The position numbers were made by a program, and so were the translations under genes. From Thiobacillus denitrificans (GTDB lineage Bacteria > Pseudomonadota > Gammaproteobacteria > Burkholderiales > Thiobacillaceae): DNA of 64,000 nt. Within the stretch, counting starts at the first letter, position 1; every line of letters starts with the position of its first letter. Below are positions 24,174-31,618 of this stretch, one piece after another. The notes beneath the pieces were generated by a model that did not search any database, had not been told where the DNA came from, and saw only the letters and a list, made by a program, of their open reading frames with translations. The stretch covers positions 62,001 through 126,000 of the forward strand of contig DDRS01000031.1 in assembly GCA_002343685.1 (NCBI GenBank), given 5' to 3'.

Positions 24174-24806
24174 TTAAGCCCCTTCCTGGAAACGCGTGGC
24201 GATGCCAAGCGCGAAATTCAGCAGGTTGGAGCCTGCATGAATGTCCGCACTCGGTCGCCACGCACCGTCATCCGGAGCCCACGAGAACATGCCCCATTCA
24301 CCCTCGAAAGGCGGGCGGTTCCCGACGGGTTCCTGGTAGCTGGACGGAGGGGCGTTGTTAAAGCGAAGCCCCGCCGGAACATAGATGCCGTAAGGCGGGG
24401 TGGCAGGGTAACCAACAGGTGCCTGAATTGCGATGGCAGTCTCGCGCCGGTTCCATCCTTCCAGATAGGTGGGATAGCTGGGGATCAGAAACCAGCCCGA
24501 CGAAAATTTCACGTCGCCGAACCGGTTCATCAACATGGCGTGCTCAGCTGCCAGGCGCTGGTCGTGGAGGGTGTCGCCGCGCTTCCATTTCACCTTCTTG
24601 GCGAAGCCGTGTCCGGGCTTGAGGTCAACAACCTCGCCATGGGTCAGCGTGCGCTCATTGTTGTCATTGTCAATTTCAATGACGCCAGTGTCAGCCGACC
24701 ACCCTCCCAATGAGGCGATTTCCTCAGTAGTGATGGTGGGCGCATGCCAAGGGAACTCCTGACCCTCGATGTTCAGGAAATAGGGGGGATGATTTTCAGT
24801 CTTCAT
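24174..24806 (-). CDS. multiubiquitin-like domain fused to E2-like (Prok-E2 family E) domain
   Basis: 210-residue first gene of the operon. Residues 1-75 look like a bacterial multiubiquitin/beta-grasp domain (PPYFLNIEGQEFPWHAPTIT; TLTHGEVVDLKPGHGFAKK). The remainder resembles prokaryotic E2 family E (SSGWFLIPSYP; VGYPATPPYGIYVPAGLRF; WGMFSWAPDDGAWRPSAD). The whole protein contains no Cys, so no thioester-forming E2 active site is visible. A TTG at 24812 is an alternative start. Its promoter lies in the divergent intergenic region to the right. Confidence 0.8.
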   Translation of the reverse strand: MKTENHPPYFLNIEGQEFPWHAPTITTEEIASLGGWSADTGVIEIDNDNNERTLTHGEVVDLKPGHGFAKKVKWKRGDTLHDQRLAAEHAMLMNRFGDVKFSSGWFLIPSYPTYLEGWNRRETAIAIQAPVGYPATPPYGIYVPAGLRFNNAPPSSYQEPVGNRPPFEGEWGMFSWAPDDGAWRPSADIHAGSNLLNFALGIATRFQEGA

Positions 24807-25020
24807 ATTCAAACTTTCGAAAAATTAGGTTGAGTTGGCTCCTGGCAAGGAAGCCATACAGATTTCGAGCTTGACAACGAAGACGTGGCGGGGGATATTT
24901 AAGGTTCCTACACCTGATGTGGCCCCCGGCTGCGTCAGCCGCGGGCAAGCTCTCAAAGGCTTGCCCGTTTCTATTTCTGCTCCATACCAATCCTTTCGTT
25001 GTTTTTGATGGGATGCACCC

Positions 25021-25048
25021 ATCCTACTACGCCAAATTCAGTTGTCAA
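25021..25048 (-). promoter_or_regulatory. promoter of the ubiquitin-like operon
   Basis: On the minus strand TTGACA (25048-25043) and TAGGAT (25026-25021) are 16 bp apart, a good sigma-70 match directed at the Ub/E2-like gene. The -35 box lies inside the left half of the palindrome at 25044-25079. Confidence 0.6.
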
Positions 25049-25079
25049 CTACAGCATGTGATAAGTCAATGTAGTTGAC
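25044..25079. promoter_or_regulatory. palindromic operator (GTCAACTAC ... GTAGTTGAC)
   Basis: Perfect 9-bp inverted repeat, 25044-25052 and 25071-25079, separated by 18 bp. One half overlaps the -35 box of the ubiquitin-like operon; the other lies just upstream of the xre promoter. A further TTGACGTCAA palindrome is at 25087-25096. The XRE protein encoded next door is the likely ligand. Confidence 0.55.
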
Positions 25080-25086
25080 GTACACC

Positions 25087-25114
25087 TTGACGTCAATCGC
25101 GCTGTGTGTATAAT
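25087..25114 (+). promoter_or_regulatory. promoter of the xre-immA pair
   Basis: TTGACG (25087-25092) and a perfect TATAAT (25109-25114), 16 bp apart, about 45 bp before the XRE gene start. Confidence 0.65.
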
Positions 25115-25160
25115 TGTTTGACTCCGCCGGATCGTCACGGCCTCAACCGGTTCAGCATCG

Positions 25161-25490
25161 ATGATCAATGAGAAGGCTCTCTACGCGAGCATTGGCAAGA
25201 AGCTAAAGGCCATTCGAACATCTCCATCAGGGCGCAGATATACCCAGGAGAAATTGGCGTCCCTCGTCAGCCTCGAGCGAACCTCCATCACCAATATTGA
25301 AGCGGGCAATCAAAAAGTCCCGCTTCATGTTCTTTACGAATTGTGTAACGCACTCGGGGTTGAGATCACCGAGGTTTTGCCGTCATACAACGAAGTGGCC
25401 GAACGAAAGGCCGAGGAAACTGTGACGCTGGGTGGCGAGTCTTATCACGTGAGCGCGCAAATTGCGGCCTTGGTCAGACAAACAAACTGA
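25161..25490 (+). CDS. XRE family transcriptional regulator
   Basis: 109-residue repressor-like protein with a full XRE HTH (IGKKLKAIRTSPSGRRYTQE, then KLASLVSLERTSITNIEAGN) and a short C-terminal part. It is followed 26 bp downstream by an ImmA/IrrE peptidase gene, the standard pairing in which the peptidase cleaves the repressor to relieve repression. The palindrome in its own promoter region is its likely operator. Composition is more AT-rich than in the neighbouring operons, suggesting transfer. Confidence 0.9.
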   Translation: MINEKALYASIGKKLKAIRTSPSGRRYTQEKLASLVSLERTSITNIEAGNQKVPLHVLYELCNALGVEITEVLPSYNEVAERKAEETVTLGGESYHVSAQIAALVRQTN

Positions 25491-25516
25491 TCTTGGTCGT
25501 TTAGGAGGTGGAGACT

Positions 25517-26044
25517 ATGTCTAGAGACATCGAGGCAAGAGCTACTGAGCTTCTGAAGCAGAGCGGCCTGTTCAAGCAAGCGGTCGATGTGGAGGCATTA
25601 GCTGGGGCTCTAAGAGTTTCTGTGCAGAGCCAGCCTCTTGAAGACGGGTTTTCCGCTTTCTTATTGGTCAAGGAAGGCAATGCGACTGCATTTGTAAATA
25701 GTGATCATCATCCGAATAGACGAAGGTTCAGTCTTGCGCACGAAATTGGTCACTTCGTCCTTCACCATGTACCAACGAAGAAGCTTGATGATCTTTATCT
25801 CGATAAGAGCGTAGCGCTCTACACGAGGAAAGATCATCACTCGAACGACATGGAGAGAGAGGCAAACGAATTTGCTGCCAGTCTTCTCATGCCACGAGAG
25901 CTTCTTGAGAAATATATTGCGAAAAATGATCTCGACATCGAGGACGAATTTGATGTCAGTCGGCTTGCTTTGGCGTTCGGAGTAAGTGAACAGGCGCTTC
26001 AGATACGCCTAAACCGGCTTCACTTGGCGGTCCCCAATTTCTAA
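25517..26044 (+). CDS. ImmA/IrrE family metallo-endopeptidase
   Basis: 175-residue zinc peptidase with the active-site RRFSLAHEIGHFVLHH (HEIGH) and a downstream EREANEFAASLLMPRELL helix that supplies the third ligand, as in ImmA/IrrE. AGGAGGT sits seven bases before the ATG at 25517; an in-frame GTG at 25508 overlaps that site. In known pairs this protein cleaves the XRE repressor when induced by damage or invasion. Here it may switch on the ubiquitin-like operon or the gene downstream. Confidence 0.92.
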   Translation: MSRDIEARATELLKQSGLFKQAVDVEALAGALRVSVQSQPLEDGFSAFLLVKEGNATAFVNSDHHPNRRRFSLAHEIGHFVLHHVPTKKLDDLYLDKSVALYTRKDHHSNDMEREANEFAASLLMPRELLEKYIAKNDLDIEDEFDVSRLALAFGVSEQALQIRLNRLHLAVPNF

Positions 26045-26100
26045 GGGTATCGGCTAGGTAATTCCTCATCTCTCTGAGCCCATTCTTGCCGGCCGCTTGA

Positions 26101-27348
26101 ATGCAAAGACTAACCCGTAGCAAACTCTACGCTATGGTTTGGTCAAGGCCGCTGACCCATCTCGCTAAGGAGTTCGACATCTCAGATGTCGGTTTGGCAA
26201 AGGTTTGCCGCAAACACGATATACCCTTACCAGGCCTCGGCCACTGGGCCAAAGTAGCAGCCGGCAAGAAGGTCAAAACAATTCCCCTGCCCCACCCAGA
26301 GAATGACTCTCAGGTCGACGTGGGTGAGCGCTCCCCTACGTTGAGAGCCCTGTATGCCCAGAAGCGAGGGTGGGCCAAGCATGAGAAGCAGCTTCTTGCC
26401 ACACTTCCGCCGATATCCGTTCCAGAAGTGTTGGATAGCCCTCACCGGCTGACGAAGGCAACAAGGAAATACTTCGAAGAACTCGAAGCAAAGATTGTGC
26501 GGGCCAATGCTCGCAAGAGGTCCCCCGAAATTTACACTCCTCCGCTGGGGCAGCACGGACGTTACACGTGCCCGGCCTCTAAGGGATTCGATCTGACAGT
26601 GTCGCTTGGGCAATTGGATCGCGCCCTACTTTTCCTGGATACCCTGGTGAAGGCCCTGGAAACCCAGGGATTCAAGGTCTCCAACAATGCCGAAGGCCTG
26701 AAAAACGACCTCAAATGCGTTGAGGCAACCAAGGACAATGAGGGCGTCCGCTTTTCTCTGTCGGAGGGTTATCGGCGTCGGATGTTGAGCCCGGAGGAAT
26801 TAAAGGTCGTTCGCGAGAAGTGGTCCTGGGCTAGCGAGTATGAAATGGTGCCAAGCGGCAAATTTACTTTTACCGTGAATGGCCGAGAAAGCTGGACCGA
26901 ACGGAAATGGATCGACGACTCGAAGAAGCTTGAAGAGCGCCTTCCGGCGATCCTCGCAGAATTCAATGACCTTATCCCGAGGCAGAAGCAGCTCAGACTT
27001 GATAGGGCTCGGGAAGAGGAAGAACGTTGGAAGCGAGAAAGAAACGCCGAACGAGCACGCAGGACCAGGGCGGCTCAGTTGCGCCAACTCGAGGAAGCAT
27101 TATCGGAAGCCGATCGGCTCGATAGGCTCCAAAAATTAGAGGACTATCTGCGCCAGCTCGAGGAGAAGTATTCCGAGGTCAATGGGGCCAGCCCGTCGGG
27201 TAATTCCGCGGATTGGTTCTACCTGATTAGGAAGATGGTTGAAAACGAGGATCCCAGGTTTCCCAGGATCGAAAAGCTCGTGCGTTTGAACAAACGAGAG
27301 CCATCAAATATCGATTGGATACCGGGGGAAGAGGATGACGAACCTTAG
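26101..27348 (+). CDS. hypothetical protein with N-terminal HTH-like module
   Basis: 415 residues, soluble and very rich in Arg, Lys and Glu. The N-terminus (LTRSKLYAMVWSRPLTHLAK, then EFDISDVGLAKVCRKHDIPL and GLGHWAKVAAGKK) is an HTH-like motif I have seen in uncharacterised bacterial proteins. The middle is unassigned, and residues 300-370 form a long charged helix or coiled coil (DRAREEEERWKRERNAERAR). It lies 56 bp after immA on the same strand. Function is unknown; the position suggests it is the third gene of the xre-immA transcript. Confidence 0.7.
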   Translation: MQRLTRSKLYAMVWSRPLTHLAKEFDISDVGLAKVCRKHDIPLPGLGHWAKVAAGKKVKTIPLPHPENDSQVDVGERSPTLRALYAQKRGWAKHEKQLLATLPPISVPEVLDSPHRLTKATRKYFEELEAKIVRANARKRSPEIYTPPLGQHGRYTCPASKGFDLTVSLGQLDRALLFLDTLVKALETQGFKVSNNAEGLKNDLKCVEATKDNEGVRFSLSEGYRRRMLSPEELKVVREKWSWASEYEMVPSGKFTFTVNGRESWTERKWIDDSKKLEERLPAILAEFNDLIPRQKQLRLDRAREEEERWKRERNAERARRTRAAQLRQLEEALSEADRLDRLQKLEDYLRQLEEKYSEVNGASPSGNSADWFYLIRKMVENEDPRFPRIEKLVRLNKREPSNIDWIPGEEDDEP

Positions 27349-27377
27349 GGGCTTTGGTGACCGCCTTTTGCTGCGGC

Positions 27378-27620
27378 ACTAATTCCTGCACAATGTCACC
27401 GCAGTGACATTTTTTCCTGCGTAACGTTGCCGGGCAGGGGATGGAAATAATGGCTAACCCATTGATTTAACGCGCACCCCAGTGTCACTATTTCCGGACG
27501 CGTTCAGTTAGTGTTAGTGAACGGAAATAGTGGCACTAGAAGCAATCTTGTGGCACTGGAAAAACGGAATTAGTGACACTGCGGTGAAATGAGGGCCAAC
27601 CAAACTGGTTGGCCCTTTTT
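27378..27620. repeat. duplicated intergenic element, copy A
   Basis: About 240 bp resembling 44460-44694. Shared landmarks in order are TCACCG...TTTTTTC, GTAACG, GGCTAAC..ATTGATTTA, CACTATTT-CG, CAGTTAG, AACGGAAATA and a GGCCAACC/GGTTGGCC terminator hairpin. Copy A is better preserved: CACTATTTCCG (27486-27496) and CGGAAATAGTG (27522-27532) form perfect 11-bp arms, and GTGACA/TGTCAC words recur. It has the look of a recombination or replication site; identity unknown. Confidence 0.6.
27593..27620 (+). terminator. Rho-independent terminator
   Basis: GGGCCAACC-AAACT-GGTTGGCCC with TTTTT directly after on the plus strand, a strong terminator for transcription arriving from the 26101-27348 gene. 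Confidence 0.85.
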
Positions 27621-27634
27621 CTTGAGAGCTCGGC

Positions 27635-28272
27635 TCATCGATTCAAAATGTGTTCCGCCAGCTCATCAAGTTCTATCTTGCGTTTTACCCAATCAGGCAC
27701 GAGGTTGCTCAGCAACCGATAAAAGCGTGAGCTGTGGTTGTGTTCATTGAGGTGACAGAGTTCGTGGAAGATGACATAGTCCACGCAATACGAAGGGGCT
27801 TTGACTAGTAGCGGGTTCAGGAGGAGTTCGCTTTTTGGCGAACAGCTGCCCCACTGTGTTTTCATCGTGAGCAGGCGAAAGCCAGGGTCTGATTTAAGCC
27901 ATCGAACCTTCGTTACGCAGTCAGCTAGGCGCCGAGTGAATACGGCCTCAGCCCGCTTGCGGTACCAGCCATCGAGCAACGCGCGGCTTTGCCTGCCTCC
28001 TTTGAGCGGGTTCTGACCTCCAGGCGGCCGCGCAGCAACTTCACGCTTTCGTCCGCGCTATGGTGCTGGATCACCTTGAGCACATAGCGCCAGCCCAGGT
28101 AGAAGTGTGTCCCCCCGCTCACGTACTCTCTTGGCAAGACGTGTCGGGTGCGATCACGATACGCGCACAGGCGTTGCTAGATCCAGCGTGCCCTCCGACG
28201 CACCGCGGCCACTACCTCTGCTACATCCGTACCCGGTTCGGTAACCTTTGATTTGAGGTTCGCTGTTTTCAT
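27635..28272 (-). pseudogene. decayed YgjP-like metallopeptidase (M48/DUF45-type)
   Basis: Pieced together on the minus strand: ATG at 28272, MKTANLKSKV, AAVRRRARWI, an in-frame TAG at 28177-28179, then AYRDRTRHVLPREYVSGGTH and FYLGWRYVLKV. The frame then shifts near 27980-28000 and continues WYRKRAEAVF, QWGSCSPKSELLLNPLL and the zinc site DYVIFHELCHLNEHNHSSRF (HELCH), ending AEHILNR. At about 212 residues it was nearly full length, but the stop and the frameshift disable it. YgjP-like genes often accompany restriction or other defence loci. Confidence 0.8.
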
Positions 28273-28279
28273 TTCTCTA

Positions 28280-28804
28280 TCACGGGGACTGGTCTCCGAG
28301 CAGCCGGTCCGGATTGCGATAGAACATCCGCTTCCACCCCTGCTCTCCCAGCCGGAAATCCCATAGCCTGGGAATCAGCGTGAGCACCGAATAGTGGAGG
28401 TGGGCAGGCTGCCCGACGGCGTCGCCGGTGGCGCCTACCGCGCCGACCGATGCGCCGGCTTTGAGCCAGCGGCCTTGCCTGGCGTCAATGCGGTTGAGGT
28501 GGGCGTAGTAGTGCAGCCATCCGCGAGGGGTGATGAGCAGCGCGACGTTGCCGCCCAGCGAAATTTCTCCTGTGTAGAGCACCAGTCCGGATTGGGCGGC
28601 GACGACCGGCGTGCCGGTGCGGGCGAAGATGTCGATGCCCTTGTGCACGCCGGAGGCGCCCCAGTTGCCGTGCCAGAAGCTGGCTGGGTTCCAGTCGTGA
28701 CGGGCAGCGCCGGCCACGGGCTGGACGAAGCGGCCGGCCGGGGCAAGGGTTTCGATCAGGACCAGCAGCAGAACCGCCGGCCACAGGCGGCGTAGGCGTT
28801 TCAT
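28280..28804 (-). CDS. M23 family peptidoglycan endopeptidase
   Basis: 174-residue envelope protein with an N-terminal hydrophobic signal/anchor (RRLWPAVLLLVLIETLAPAG) and a LytM-type M23 domain: HKGIDIFARTGTPVVAAQSG (H..D zinc ligands), LHYYAHLNR and QPAHLHYSV (the HxH motif). The ATG at 28804 overlaps the creD stop (ATGA); a longer frame lies inside creD. It probably cleaves peptidoglycan cross-links or activates amidases; co-transcription with creD links it to the CreBC response. Confidence 0.9.
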   Translation of the reverse strand: MKRLRRLWPAVLLLVLIETLAPAGRFVQPVAGAARHDWNPASFWHGNWGASGVHKGIDIFARTGTPVVAAQSGLVLYTGEISLGGNVALLITPRGWLHYYAHLNRIDARQGRWLKAGASVGAVGATGDAVGQPAHLHYSVLTLIPRLWDFRLGEQGWKRMFYRNPDRLLGDQSP

Positions 28805-30102
28805 GCCTTGCCGCTCTCGGCGCGACCGATGGCGCTCCAATCCAGTTTGCGGGTCAACCACATGGTCAGCGCGAGCAGGCCGAAGATGAGCCAGGCGCCC
28901 ATGAGCAGGGCGTAGTCTTCCGAGGCGAGCAGCATGTACAGACCGGCGTAGAGCAGCGCATAGCCGCCGCCCAGCACGGCCGCACCTGTCCAGCTGCCGA
29001 CCAGGGAACGGCCGTAGGCGGCGATCATGGCGACGCAGGCGCCGGCGGCGGCGAGGTAGGCGCTGAGGAAGCCAATGTGTTCGGACAGCGCGAGCAGCAG
29101 CAGGAAGAACAGCACCACGGCGAAACCGATCAGCAGGTATTGCAGCGGATGCACGGGCTTCTTCTTGACCATTTCGAACAGGAAGAAGCCGCCCAAGGTG
29201 AGCAGCACGAACAGAAAGCCGTAGCGCACGGCGCGGTCGGTCTGGGTGTAGGCGTCGACCGGGTCGATGAGCGAAACGCCGAAGGAATCGGCGAAGGTGG
29301 TGCCGTTGCGTTCGGCGAGCATCTTGTCGCCGCCGGTGGCGAAGTCGCTGACCTGCCAGCGGGCGCTGAAACCCTTGCTACCGACTTCGCGCTGCTCGGG
29401 CAGAAAGCGGCCGTCGAAGCTGGGGTGCGGCCAGGTAGATTTTAGTTCGAGGTCGTTCCTTGCGGCGATGGGCACCCAGTCGAAACGGCCGCTGCCGCCG
29501 ACGTCGAGCTGCACGGTCAGCTTCATCGGCTGGTTCAGTTCGGTCAGGTCGAGCGGGACCTGGAAGCCGCTGTCGATCGCTTTGCCCGGCGTGCCGGGCC
29601 GCGTCTCCAGGTCGCGGCCGTCGGCGGTGCCGACGCGCACGGATTTGATGCCGCGCGGATCGCTGACGCCGAACACCAGCGCGGCGGATTCGATGGTCTG
29701 TTCCGGTCCGGGCTGGAAGGCGGGGGTGACGGCCTGCAAATGCAGCGCGGCCGAGTAGATGTTGGCGCGGTAGATGCCCCGGTAGCGTTCCAAGACGCCC
29801 AGCGTGCCCTGGCCGGTGACGCTCTCGGGCCGGATCAGGCGCGAGCAGTCGTGTTCGACGGTACGACGCCGGCTGCCGTGTTCGTCGGTTTCGACGAGGG
29901 TCTGCGGCTCGCGGCATTTCACCCACAGCAGCGGGCCGACGAGTTGCTGCTCGCGGGCGTACTGGTCGGCGATGGTCTGGACGACGCTGTCGCGCGTGGC
30001 ACGGCGCTCGGCGACTTTCCAGGCCACCTGGCTGACGGCGAAGATGAGAATCAGCGCCAGCAAGGCCAGCGCGAAGAGTTTGGTGTTGAGCAGTTTGCCC
30101 AT
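28801..30102 (-). CDS. creD: inner membrane protein CreD
   Basis: 433-residue membrane protein of the CreD/Cet family: N-terminal helix (LFALALLALILIFAVSQVAW), a large periplasmic domain (GIYRANIYSAALHLQA; FDWVPIAARNDLELKSTWPH; GRFLPEQREVGSKGFSARW), and five or six C-terminal helices beginning GFLFVLLTLGGFFLFEMVKK. It is the classic output of the CreBC two-component system, whose over-production alters envelope properties and beta-lactam response. A triple direct repeat upstream (30145-30174) may be its CreB box. Confidence 0.95.
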   Translation of the reverse strand: MGKLLNTKLFALALLALILIFAVSQVAWKVAERRATRDSVVQTIADQYAREQQLVGPLLWVKCREPQTLVETDEHGSRRRTVEHDCSRLIRPESVTGQGTLGVLERYRGIYRANIYSAALHLQAVTPAFQPGPEQTIESAALVFGVSDPRGIKSVRVGTADGRDLETRPGTPGKAIDSGFQVPLDLTELNQPMKLTVQLDVGGSGRFDWVPIAARNDLELKSTWPHPSFDGRFLPEQREVGSKGFSARWQVSDFATGGDKMLAERNGTTFADSFGVSLIDPVDAYTQTDRAVRYGFLFVLLTLGGFFLFEMVKKKPVHPLQYLLIGFAVVLFFLLLLALSEHIGFLSAYLAAAGACVAMIAAYGRSLVGSWTGAAVLGGGYALLYAGLYMLLASEDYALLMGAWLIFGLLALTMWLTRKLDWSAIGRAESGKA

Positions 30103-30144
30103 GATGGTCTCCTTGGATTGCGACGACCGAAGCGTGTCGGCGCC

Positions 30145-30174
30145 GTGTGGGAGATTCGTGTGGGCTGTGTGTGG
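30145..30174. promoter_or_regulatory. putative CreB box upstream of creD
   Basis: Three GTGTGG words at 30145, 30158 and 30169 (CCACAC on the coding strand), with centre spacings of 13 and 11 bp. A closely similar 19-bp arrangement lies upstream of the VIT/VWA gene. E. coli CreB also binds tandem short direct repeats about 11 bp apart, though of a different sequence. Confidence 0.45.
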
Positions 30175-30175
30175 A

Positions 30176-31618
30176 TCAGGTGTTTTTTGCTAGGGGGAGA
30201 TCGAGCCGGGCTTCGGCGCCGCCGTCCGGATGGGTGTCGAGCACGATGTCGCCGCCGTGCAGGCGGGCGGCTTCGCGCACCAGGTTGAGACCGAGGCCGC
30301 TGCTGCGTTCGCCGCTGTCGGGGCGCGGCGTGGAGTAGAAGCGTTCGAACAGGCGCGGCCGGGCGTAATCGGCAATGCCCGGACCGCGATCGCGGATGCG
30401 CAGGCGCGCGCTGCCGTCGACCGTTTCCAGTTCGACCGTGAGCGCGCCGCCGGCCGGGCTGAAGTCGATGGCGTTGTCGATCAGGTTCGCCACGGCCTGA
30501 CGCAGCAGGAAGCGATTGCCGGAGACCTCGACAGGCGCCAGTTGGGTGTCGACCCGCAGTTCCCTGGCGGCGAGGCGCGCGGCGCGGGTGTCGAGCACGT
30601 CGGCCACCAGCGCGTCGAAAGCGATGCGCTCGACCTCGTCGAGGCGGTCGCGGTTTTCCGCGCGGGCCAGATTGAGCACGCCTTCGACGATGCGTTGCAG
30701 GCGTTCGGATTCGGCGGCGATGTTGGCTTCGAGGCGCGCGCGCCGGTCGGCGTCGGTTTCGTCGGGTAGCAGTTCGATCGCGCCGCGGATCGCGGCGATG
30801 GGGCTTTTCAGTTCGTGCGCCAGCAGTTGCGAGACTTTTTCGACATGCGCCTTGCCGTCCAGCTCGGCGCGCAGGTGTTCGAGTGCCTGCGCGAGGCGGC
30901 GCAGCTCGCCCCGGCCTTCGACCGGAATGCGTGCGCGCCGGCCGTCAGCGACTTCGTCGGCATGCTCGACCAGACGGCGTAGGTCGCGCGTCATCCAGTA
31001 GGAAAAACCGAGCGCCAGCAGCATGGCCAGGCCGAACAGCCACCTGGCCGATTGCCAGGCCTTGTCCACGGTCAGGTCGATGAAGCCCTGGAATGAGCGC
31101 GACGGCTTGCCGACCGAGAGCACGCCGACGATGCGGCCCTCGCGCAGAATCGGCGCGGCGACGTACATTACGCTGCTGGCGCCGTCGTATTCGTTTTCGC
31201 GCGTGGTGCGGGCACCGTATTCGCCTTTCAGGGTGCGGCTGACGTCGATCCAGCGCGAATAGTCCTTGCCGACGTCGCGGCCGGTGCTGTCGAAGACGAC
31301 CCGGCCGGCAGCGTCGGTGACGTAAACGCGTAGATCGGGCTCGCTCTTCAGCACGCCGTAGATGCGTGCGTCGAAACGGCGTGTTTCGTAAGCGCGGAAC
31401 ATGGCCTCGATGGCCGCCAGGCTGGTTTGCTTCTCCGGTGACTGCGCAATCTCCCCGGTCGCTATTTCGGCCATCAGGTTGGCGGTCTGCACCAGGGTTT
31501 CTTCCACCGACTGGCGTACGCCCGGCACGAGCTGGTCGGTGAACAGTTTCATCGCCAGCAGCACCGCCAGCGCGGTGACCACGACGTAGCCGACGAAGTA
31601 ACGGACGAAGAAGTTCAA
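30176..31618 (-). CDS. creC: sensor histidine kinase CreC
   Basis: 480-residue membrane kinase. Two TM helices flank a periplasmic sensor domain (ATGEIAQSPEKQTSLAAIEA onward). HAMP, HisKA (LLAHELKSPIAAIRGAIELL, phosphoacceptor His) and HATPase (NLIDNAIDFSPAGG; RDRGPGIADYARP; GLGLNLVREAARLHGG) domains follow in order. It overlaps creB by 4 bp. It autophosphorylates and passes the phosphate to CreB. Confidence 0.95.
   Translation of the reverse strand: MNFFVRYFVGYVVVTALAVLLAMKLFTDQLVPGVRQSVEETLVQTANLMAEIATGEIAQSPEKQTSLAAIEAMFRAYETRRFDARIYGVLKSEPDLRVYVTDAAGRVVFDSTGRDVGKDYSRWIDVSRTLKGEYGARTTRENEYDGASSVMYVAAPILREGRIVGVLSVGKPSRSFQGFIDLTVDKAWQSARWLFGLAMLLALGFSYWMTRDLRRLVEHADEVADGRRARIPVEGRGELRRLAQALEHLRAELDGKAHVEKVSQLLAHELKSPIAAIRGAIELLPDETDADRRARLEANIAAESERLQRIVEGVLNLARAENRDRLDEVERIAFDALVADVLDTRAARLAARELRVDTQLAPVEVSGNRFLLRQAVANLIDNAIDFSPAGGALTVELETVDGSARLRIRDRGPGIADYARPRLFERFYSTPRPDSGERSSGLGLNLVREAARLHGGDIVLDTHPDGGAEARLDLPLAKNT

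Larger units (their letters stand above)
24813..25160. promoter_or_regulatory. divergent intergenic region of the ubiquitin-like operon and the xre gene
   Basis: 348 bp between divergent genes. It contains a hairpin CGGGCAAGC/GCTTGCCCG (24942-24967) followed by a T-rich run on the plus strand, which looks like a Rho-independent terminator but in the minus-strand sense lies in the 5' leader of the ubiquitin-like operon. Two sigma-70-like promoters and a palindrome (listed separately) lie at 25021-25114. Small minus-strand frames across the leader have no support. Confidence 0.5.

Noticed and set aside
24825..25022. 65-residue minus-strand frame in the leader of the ubiquitin-like operon
   Set aside because: No ribosome binding site or domain; it crosses the hairpin region.
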